This document shows, piece by piece, positions 56,690 to 64,000 of a DNA stretch of 64,000 nucleotides. Position 1 is the stretch's first letter. Every line of letters starts with the position of its first letter. Source of the stretch: Ailurus styani (Eukaryota > Chordata > Mammalia > Carnivora > Ailuridae); NCBI GenBank assembly GCA_002007465.1, contig LNAC01000001.1, forward strand, positions 7,559,442-7,623,441, written 5' to 3'. The notes beneath the pieces are model-generated. The model had not been told where the DNA came from, searched no databases, and was given only the letters and a program-made list of their open reading frames with translations. The translations under genes and the position numbers were made by a program.

Positions 56690-57325
56690 TTAGGTCCCCA
56701 GGCCCAAGTCCAATGTGGGGGTCCCTCCATAATACTATGCCACTGCAACTCAGTTTTGGCGCCGTCCACCCGGAGGTGGCATCGGACTCCATGGGCTAAG
56801 TCCTACACAACCGCCCCTACCCCTCACGTCAGATACCAGGTGCAAGCCCCAGGCTCTTACCTGTGCCCCTAACCAACCAGTCCAGATCGGAGGTTCCAAT
56901 GATCTCCTTACGCTAGATTACTTTGCTAGAATGGATGTGGAACTCAGGGAAACACTATACTTACCTGACTATTAAAGGATATGATAAAGGATATAAATCA
57001 ATAGCCAGAAAAAGGAATACATAGGATAAAGTCCTGAACACAGGAGATCGTAGGGCTCTGGGCCTGGCTTGGCGGCACGTGGAAGCCTTCTAGTTCCCCA
57101 AGCAAGGAAGCACTCCAAAGAAAAAGGGCCAAAAGCTGTCCTCTTGGGTTTTGATGGAAGCTCCACTATGTGGTCACGATTGGCTAAGTCATTGGCTACT
57201 GGCTGATTCAACCTCCAGCCCCCCTCCTTGATCCCCTCCCCGGAGGTGGTGGGCACTGATCGTTCCAACCCTTGAATCACATGGTTGGTCCTCCTTCAAC
57301 CAGCCCCACCCTTGGGTGGGATCCA
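56690..57325. other. Intergenic, no feature recognised
   Basis: Mixed sequence with no assignable element. Confidence 0.5.
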
Positions 57326-57330
57326 AACAA

Positions 57331-57378
57331 TTGCCTTCATTAATAACAAATCAGTTGCCTTCATTAATAACAAATCAC
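57331..57378 (+). repeat. Tandem duplication of a 24-bp unit
   Basis: TTGCCTTCATTAATAACAAA begins at 57331 and again at 57355. The two 24-bp copies differ only at the last base. Confidence 0.97.
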
Positions 57379-57491
57379 CGATTTCCCCTTCCTGGCTCTG
57401 AAGCGTTTTCAGAACTGTGCGTGAAGACCAAACGTAGCTGAGAAATATGTATTTGGTCATCTGAGTGATTGCCTGTGAATCAGTCTGTCTT

Positions 57492-57682
57492 TTTTTTTTT
57501 TAAGATTTTATTTATTTATTTGACAGAGAGATACAAGTAGGCAGAGAGGCAGGCAGAGAGAGAGGAAGAAGCAAGCTCCCCTCTGAACAGGGAGCCCGAT
57601 GTGGGGCTCGATCCCAGAATCCTGAGATCATGACCTGAGCTGAAGGCAGAGGCTTTAACCCCCTGAGCCACCCAGGGGCCCC
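57492..57682 (-). mobile_element. CAN-SINE (SINEC), antisense
   Basis: The copy is full-length with a perfect 16-bp target duplication, TGAATCAGTCTGTCTT, at 57476-57491 and 57683-57698. Confidence 0.96.
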
Positions 57683-57699
57683 TGAATCAGTCTGTCTTG

Positions 57700-58630
57700 G
57701 CATCTCTTAGTTTACCCCCACATTTCCTGTACTTGGAGCTCTGGGTACAGGCATCAGAGTTCTTACTCCCAGCCCCGGAGGCTCTTGGGTTCCTTGCACA
57801 TTGGTCCACTGGGTACCCAGAGCCTTCCATTCAAAGAGAAGCAAACTGAAGCAGACACTGTCTTAGCACTGTGGGGAATGAGGTCACAGAGCAGAGTGGG
57901 CGTTGATCCCAGGAGGATGAAGAGTCTGCACAAAGATGCATATTGAGTTGGCCACTGGGAAAGGCAGCCCGTTAGTTGCCCAATCCTGCAGACTTTCTGA
58001 GCATTCTATGGAATGTGTTTTGGAACCATCCCACCTAACAAAGTGGGAAATACTCTGCTAGTTCCTGCCCCACGGGATATTAACTAGCAAGTTGAGGGCG
58101 AGGACTTTCAGGTTAGCTGAGAGCCCTCTGGAGAGGAGCCCAAGAGCAGTGGGATACTACCCCCACCACAAGAGAATGCTTGGCCTCTTGACCTTGCACG
58201 GAGTCTGGACAAAACCCTGGACAAAGAGGATGGGCTTCACTGTGGCCATCACCTGTACCTGGAGAGGTGGCTGATATGACCCTTCTGCAGTTTCACCTGT
58301 ACCTTCCTAAGACTCACATCCTTTAATCTAACCAATACTCTGTCGCCCTGTTTTAAAACAAAACAAATAAAAAAAAAACCCCATCTCACACTTATCCTCT
58401 GTCTACAGTCCTGAATTCTGATTTTTCAACTTAATATTGCAGCAGAAGTATTTCTCATGTTTCGTCAAGCTCTCGTGATTTCCTCATCAGCGGCCACGTG
58501 ATATTCCCCATGTGGCCCAGTTTGGGAACGGCGGCGCCACTCCAGCCCCCCACGTGATGGGCATCCTTCACAGATGCCATCCTGCAGAAGTTGTCTTCTC
58601 TCCCATTTAATAGGTAGACAATGACTATCC
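57700..58630. other. Intergenic, no gene recognised
   Basis: AT-richer toward 58330-58460. The piece around 58420-58600 may be an old L1-related fragment (CAGAAGTATTTCTCATG context), not assigned. Confidence 0.45.
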
Positions 58631-58637
58631 TACTTCT

Positions 58638-58844
58638 TTTTTTTTTTTAAGATTTTATTTATTTATTAAAGAGAGAGAACTCCAGCAGGAGGAGAGGCAG
58701 AGGGGGAGAGAGGGACTCGCAGGCAGACTCCTCACTGCGCATAGCAGGTGGGTGGTGGGGGAGACAGGGAGCTTGATCTCACGACCCTGAGATCATGACC
58801 TGAGCCAAAATCAAGAGAGTTGGACGCTTAACTGACCGAGCCGC
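58638..58844 (-). mobile_element. CAN-SINE, antisense, moderately diverged
   Basis: T-tail, AAGATTTTATTTATTTATTA, a GA-rich body, GACCCTGAGATCATGACCTG and a changed head (AACTGACCGAGCCGCC) are present. CTATCC-type flanking repeats lie at 58625 and 58845. Confidence 0.9.
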
Positions 58845-58929
58845 CTATCCTCTCTTTGCTTAACAGGAGGGTAGCGGGAGGAGGTGATAAGCGTGATCAT
58901 CCCTTTGTGATGAAGCTCAGTGTATCAGT

Positions 58930-59560
58930 TTTGCAAATGTTGCTTGTTTATGAGTTGGGGGGCAGCCCCCCTGCCCCCTGGAGGAGCAGGAAAAGCCACA
59001 GATCTCTCACGATCCCAGAGACCCTTGGGTTTGACAGTCACCCAGAAGAACCACAGAACACACCGAAAGCGATTCCACTCACGGTCGTGGTTTATTAGGG
59101 GGAAAGGACACAGATTAAAACCAGCCAAGGGAGGAGGCATGTGGGGCAGAATCCAGGAGCGTTCCAGGCACGAAGCGCCCAGATGTTCTCTCCCAGTGGA
59201 GTCGTGAGCTTTTCCCGGCAGCAACGGGAATATCCCACCGAAGTCTGCTGACCGGCGAAGCTCGCCTGAGCCTTGGTGCCCGGTGCTCTTACAGGATCTG
59301 GGAAAGGCGGACCCCGATGGTTGCTCACAGCCGAGCTCAGCCAGCCGTGTCTTTGGAGTCCGAGCTGATCATGCAGGGCCCAAAGAAGGTGCCCACCATA
59401 AATACAGGGTCAGATTACCTGCTGTGGCCCAGGGCCTCCAGATAAACAGACACTCTTATCAGGCCGGACATTCCAAGGGTTTGGAAGTCACCATCCAGGA
59501 GCCGAGGACAAAGGTCAGACCTCTCCTCTGCCAAGGTTAATCCCTAAACACACAGCCCCT
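58930..59560. repeat. Probable ancient LTR-like repeat, family unassigned
   Basis: The phrase GTGGTTTATTAGGGGGAAAG, then CACAGATTAAAACCAGCC, then TTCTCTCCCAGTGGAGTCG and CTCGCCTGAGCCTTGGTGCC resembles a widely dispersed mammalian repeat, probably LTR-derived. By eye I cannot name it or fix its ends. No coding potential is retained. Confidence 0.4.
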
Positions 59561-59789
59561 GAGTACACACGAGACCGTGAACATACACGTCTACACACAG
59601 ACATCCAAGAATGCAAGTTCCATTAGTCTGGGGTTGTTCAAGGAGTCATTTCCCACAAAGTTCCCCTCGCCTCCCCTTCTCCTTTGTTAACAAATAGATA
59701 CGAGGCTCTACCCTGTCCCCCCCTCCCTCCCACTGGTGGCCAGTCCCTGCCCTACGTTTTGGGGGCCCTCCCTGCCTGGTGCCTTCGTC

Positions 59790-60112
59790 TGTGTGGGCTC
59801 CTAGAACAAAGTACCACCCACGGGGTGGCCTATAAACAGCTCAAACTTAATTCGCACCGAGTTGAAGGCTGAGAGTCTGCAATCGGTCGGGTTCTGGCAA
59901 GGGCCCTCTCCTCGCATCCATGCAAGGGAGGAGGGGAGCAGAGAGGGGGAGCGAGCAGGCTGGTGACTCTTACAAGGGCCCTAAACCCATTGGTGGACGC
60001 TCCACCATGACCTTACCAGACCCACTTGACCTTCCAAGGCCCCACCTCCTCGTACCATCCCCCTGAGCGGGTTGGAGTTGGGCGGGGCGCAAACATTCAG
60101 CCCGCAACCACC
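59790..60112 (-). mobile_element. MaLR LTR, MLT1-like, antisense
   Basis: CTAGAACAAAGTACCACCCA, GGTGGCCTATAAACAGCTC, GGTTCTGGCAAGGGCCCTC, CCAAGGCCCCACCTCCTCG and AAACATTCAGCCCGCAACC appear in the antisense MLT1-type order. Confidence 0.75.
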
Positions 60113-60114
60113 GG

Positions 60115-61305
60115 GGAGCCTCCGTGGGCCAGCTCTCTGTTGAGGTCACCAAGGTCAAGTTGTCCTCACGGATAAGGCTGGAGCCTCAAGCCCGTGCTAT
60201 AAACCAGGACATCATGGCAAACCCAGTGTGGGTAAGTTCCTTCCCCGCCCGCGCTCAGATCTGCCGCTTTGGGGATGAAAGATTTATGAGCTCATTTCCC
60301 AGGGCTGGCGACTTCCTGGGCCGCGCGTGTTCTGCAGCTGTGAAAGGGCTATGATCACCAAACATTAAACTATCCAATTAAAATTAACGCCAGGAAATGC
60401 CATTGCGAATTGTTTGGGGAGCTTTCTTTGAGTGACTTGTTGGATCCACTCTTTGGATGTCTTTCTTCCCTGCTTTTACCGGAACAGGGAAATTAAAAGC
60501 ACATGGCAGCTCGCAGGCCTGTTTTGAATTTCCAGGTCCCGGCTCCCCGAATGGAGGTCTGAGGGGCCGGTTCGCTCTCGGTCGCGTGCACTTGGAGGCC
60601 CCGAAGGCGGTGGAAGGCCAGGCGGCTGGGAAGGCAGGTCTGCCACCCGAGCGAGCACCAGGCGGCCTGCGCGGGTCCCAGCGAGACGAGCGCTCTCGCG
60701 CCTGCTCCGCCGGGCCTGCTCCCTGGCCAAGGGAGGACCGCGTTCCTTTGGAAGGCTTCAGGCCCAAGATAAACTAAAGCCGGAGCCACGGGGCTGCTGC
60801 AAGCTGCACAACCCAGTTTGTTTCTCTTCTGCAGACGGCACCTCTCCCTCCAGCCCCGACAGCGCGGCACAGAGCAAACGGAAGGCCTATCATGGGGCTG
60901 GGAGGCCAGCAAGAGGCTTCGGGGGAGAGTCTGGGCTTCCCTGACAGGCCCCCAGGGTGACGCTGGGCACAGATTTTCCCAAGCAAGGCAGTCAGGCCAT
61001 CAAGGTGTTTGGTGTTGAGCAGGCCTTTCCGTGTGTATGATGTGTCTGGGTGAGAAGGGGCCAGGGTGGCCCCTGTGCCCGAGAGGGGTGCTGGGCTCCC
61101 CGGGGAAGAGCCACGGATGGGGTGGGCAGTGTGAGTGCCGTGCAGCACACCTGTGTCCAGTCCTCTTCCGCAGGGGCTCGAGGCAAACCAAGGAGGCCTT
61201 GGACCTGGAGGAGCGGGACCTGGCAGCTGGGAATGTGTGTTTCTGATGCTTTGCCCCTTCCTGCGGATTATGGGCGGGGTATTGAAATGTGAGGGAAGGC
61301 TGGCT
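60115..61305. other. Intergenic, includes a CpG-enriched stretch (60540-60770)
   Basis: CpG is raised around 60540-60770 (GGTTCGCTCTCGGTCGCGTG and GAGACGAGCGCTCTCGCGCC). Open frames up to 262 codons (60774-61562, minus) are not recognisable as proteins. Confidence 0.45.
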
Positions 61306-61314
61306 GGGGGCCGG

Positions 61315-61324
61315 CTATATATAG
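61315..61324 (+). promoter_or_regulatory. MEF2/TATA-like element CTATATATAG
   Basis: This is a perfect palindromic match to the MEF2 consensus CTA(A/T)4TAG, and it contains TATATATA. It stands alone in GC-rich sequence (GGCCGG before, GCGGTGG after), so it stands out. There is no gene model to attach it to. Confidence 0.35.
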
Positions 61325-61329
61325 GCGGT

Positions 61330-62250
61330 GGTGTGTACTCCCCCCACGGGGAGGGCGGCTTGCCTCCCTGGGCTATCTTCAAAGCTCTTGGGTGGCAGGT
61401 CACATGGAGGTAGCCTTTTAAGATAAGGCCTATAGGAGGCCAACAAACATTGCCCTGCAGGAGCAGAGGTGGGGTGGAGAGGAGCCATGACCAGGCCTTT
61501 GGCTGGAGCCCCCACTTCAACGAAGGATCTAAAGGGGAGTGAAACATCTGGTGCAGGGGCAAAGGAGGCTTCCTCCAGGGTGGCCTCCCAGCTTTCTTCT
61601 TCTTCTACCTATTGTCTGCTTGGTCCTCAGTATCTCTGGTCCCTGCTCAGGTGCAGTTGTTATTCTGTCATTTTTCTTTCGGCAGAGACCCTGGAGACTT
61701 GACCCCATAAAGCCACCAAGGGGGCCAACCAGGAAGGCCCCAGCTCCGTGAGGCTCAGTCGGCCTCGTTCCCTCCAGGGCATGATCTGCTGGTGGCCCAT
61801 TGCCTTCTCAGAGCCCTCGTGGTGCCCATCCTTCTTAGTCCAGCTTGCATTCTGTGCCATGACCTGTCCTGGTACTGCCCCCCGCCCCCCATCACCTGTG
61901 ATAGCTCCCTTTCTCAGCTCTTCTGACAAGGACCTCAAGGCGTCTTCTGGCTTCAAGTCTGCCAGCTTCTTGAGGATTCTCTGGCCCAGCCTCCTGTCCA
62001 GCAGAGGGACCAGCTGCAGGCTGCTGGTGGGAGTGTCCCCTGTTCCACACAGAACCACTAGTGGCTTCCCAGGCACCCACGGGGGCAGCCCCATACCCTA
62101 GTTACTACTATTATGTAACCGACCACCCCAAATTTAGTGGCGTACAGCATCTACCTTTTTATGCTTCCAGATTCTGTGGGTCAGGAGTCTGGAAAGAAGT
62201 CCATGGGGATGACTCATCTCTATTTTCAGATGTCTTAGATGATTCGAAGG
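61330..62250. other. Intergenic, no gene recognised
   Basis: At 62098-62210 a stretch (TTACTACTATTATGTAACCG, then CCCCAAATTTAGTGGCGTAC) resembles the antisense end of an MLT-type or related ancient repeat. Confidence 0.45.
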
Positions 62251-62254
62251 CTGT

Positions 62255-62425
62255 GATCCCTTGAGTAAGGCGCTGCACCTCTCTGTGCCTCGGTTTCCCC
62301 CCTATCAAGTGAAGGTGATATTAGTGCTCATGGGATCACAGGGAAGAGTAAAGGAATTACTGCAAGTAAGGGCTTAGAATTGGGAGCGGCATGTGGTAGG
62401 TGCTGTGTAAGCCTCTGCTGTTCTG
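62255..62425 (+). repeat. MIR
   Basis: TAAGGCGCTGCACCTCTCTG, GCCTCGGTTTCCCCCCTATC, GTAAAGGAATTACTGCAAG and GGTAGGTGCTGTGTAAG follow the MIR layout. Confidence 0.75.
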
Positions 62426-62429
62426 ACAA

Positions 62430-64000
62430 TTTGTGAGACTCGGCTGATTCATTTCTAACAACAACTCTTCGAGGCAGATACTATTAGCAGTCCCATTTTA
62501 TGGATGAGGACACTGAGGCATGGGGCATTTTGCCCGTCTAGTATCAGTGGAGGGTGGGGCACAGGAGGCTGCCAGAGAAGGATCCTTGAGGAGTTCTCAA
62601 GGGAGATAAGAGGAGAGAGAGAGTGCTGCTTCTTGTTAAGGGAGCAGCATCTGCAAAGGCCCTGGGGTGAGCCAGAGCTTGGAGCACAGAGGGCACCATG
62701 TTCGCAGTGAGGAGTGTGGCCGAACCTGGAAATCAAGAGAGAGAAGTGATGAAAATGAGCTGAGAAAGTTAGCAGAGGTTAGCGGGGCCCGCCCCCGCCA
62801 CATGAGCATTTTCTGAGTTCTTAGTAGGTGCTCGACCCTGTACTTCATCTGAGAGGCTCCATCGGTTAGGGTGCATTTGGCTGGGACTCAGGAACCAGAT
62901 CCACAATGACTGAAGGCAGTAAAGGAAGTTTCCTCATGTCACAATAAATCTGGAGCCATGCAGTATGGAGCTGATGCAGCAGCTCAGAAGCCAGTGGGGG
63001 CTCCATTCTCTTCCTATCCTTTTGCTCTGCCTTGTGGTTTTAGTCCATGAGGTTGTAGTCCTCATGGTTGCAATGTGGTTGCTGCATCACCAGACATCAC
63101 ATCATGTTCCAGGCTCTCTCATGTGTGTGTGCACTGCCCCCCCCCCACAAAAGGGGAAGAATAAAGGGCAAAACCAGAGGGAATCAGGCTAGCTGCATCT
63201 ATCTCCTTCAAGAAAGCTTTACAGTAAGCCAGGCCATGTTGTGGAGCCAGCCCACTTACAAGAGAATCAATCGAAAAAGGGGAATAGTTTTATCAGGACC
63301 CACTGCCATTTTGTCTACTGCCCTGTACAAAAATGACGTTCTTTAAGTTCTGAAGGAGGGGAGAATGGATGTTGGGCAGTTCAGGTTGAGGGACAGAGAC
63401 AAACGTGAGTAGATGATTCCAATAAGCCCTGGTCCTTGGAAGAACCGGTTAGTATGCCCAGGTCCTCACTGCCCCCCAGTGACTTGCTTCGGCCAGTAGA
63501 ACATTGCAAATGTCGCACAGGCACTGCTGGCCTTGCCCTCTGGCCCTCCTGTGACCCACCATGAGAAGGCCACATCCTGGGTAGCTTCTAAAAGTGGTGG
63601 TCTTGGGGTATATGACCTCTGGGGCCCTTCTGGACCTGCAGTCCTGCCATGCTTTCAAAGCATTATATGCGCATATCATTTACTGGGATTTCACTGGGAG
63701 TCAGTGGAAATAGAGCATTTTTGCCTAATGCATAGATCTTGGAGGCTAATTTTAACTGTATCAAGTTATTGTGACTTGTTATAGTTACATCTTTAAACTC
63801 CATGAATTTTTTCACCACATCTCTGGTTCCAGAACCGAGCCTTGACACTTGTAAGTAGTCAATAAGTATTTGATGAATGAATGAATGAACGAATGATCTT
63901 ACAGTCTAGAGGAGGAGCTCACAGGTACACAGAAGAAAAAAACCCTGTGGCAAGAGTGGGGATTGGGGAAGCACAGCGTTGCAGGAGCCCAGAGCTCTAC
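62430..64000. other. Intergenic, no gene recognised, short TGAA microsatellite
   Basis: A (TGAA)n run at 63875-63890 sits behind AGTCAATAAGTATTTGATG, a typical MIR/L2 tail. Around 63420-63650 an ancient repeat of uncertain family is possible. No exon was recognised before the window ends. Confidence 0.5.

Noticed and set aside
1..64000. CRISPR arrays, operons, phage or other prokaryotic systems
   Set aside because: Intron-exon structure, SINEs, MIRs and microsatellites show mammalian nuclear DNA. The regular arrays present are minisatellites and microsatellites, with no spacer-like variation.
13985..64000. tRNA genes from the tRNA-like SINE heads
   Set aside because: The heads are SINE-derived, lack a foldable tRNA and belong to elements with A-tails and target duplications.

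Overview
This window is nuclear DNA of a carnivoran mammal. The main evidence is about fifteen copies of the carnivore-specific tRNA-derived SINE (CAN-SINE/SINEC). Its head reads GGCGCCTGGGTGGCTCAG or the reverse complement, its body is CT-rich, its tail reads AAATAAATAAA, and many copies have clear target-site duplications. The young copies look caniform, and a mustelid is my best guess, but the species is inference. Ancient mammalian repeats (MIR, MLT1-type MaLR LTRs, a hAT/MER5A-type element, L1 pieces) fit this.

Positions 1 to about 13,980 hold the 3' end of one protein-coding gene on the + strand. I recognise it as CHST15 (GalNAc4S-6ST, carbohydrate sulfotransferase 15). The last three coding exons are at 1935-2091, 9570-9717 and 11334-11524. 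They join in frame into 164 C-terminal residues and end in a TGA stop. A GC-rich 3' UTR of about 2.4 kb follows. It contains a 20-bp minisatellite and ends near an ATTAAA signal at 13957. The introns hold two CAN-SINEs and an assembly gap (4535-4738).

From about 13,980 to 64,000 I see no exon of any recognisable gene. In other mammals the next gene in this direction is CPXM2, and none of its exons is apparent, so this is most likely the CHST15-CPXM2 intergenic interval. It contains interspersed repeats, microsatellites, an antisense L1 fragment with a nested SINE (25.4-26.4 kb), an MLT1-like LTR split by a later solo ERV LTR (48.0-48.9 kb), and a second assembly gap inside a SINE (34667-34905). 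It also has several CpG-rich segments (about 20.1-20.6, 28.7-29.1, 36.4-37.1, 49.4-49.7 and 60.5-60.8 kb) and some regulatory-looking motifs: paired SRF CArG boxes at 47.67 kb, a CTCF-like core at 36.84 kb, and MEF2/TATA-like sites at 36.37 and 61.31 kb.

I found no novel multi-gene system. The most unusual sequence observations are four: a perfect 38-bp inverted copy of nearby DNA inserted inside a SINE and bracketed by 9-bp direct repeats (56.46-56.51 kb, source-like match at 55.64 kb); the 3' UTR minisatellite, which repeats the nuclear-receptor half-site AGGTCA every 20 bp; the paired CArG boxes; and an orphan CpG island next to a (TG)27 tract. Most long open frames in the window are artefacts of GC-rich DNA, microsatellites, SINEs or N runs.
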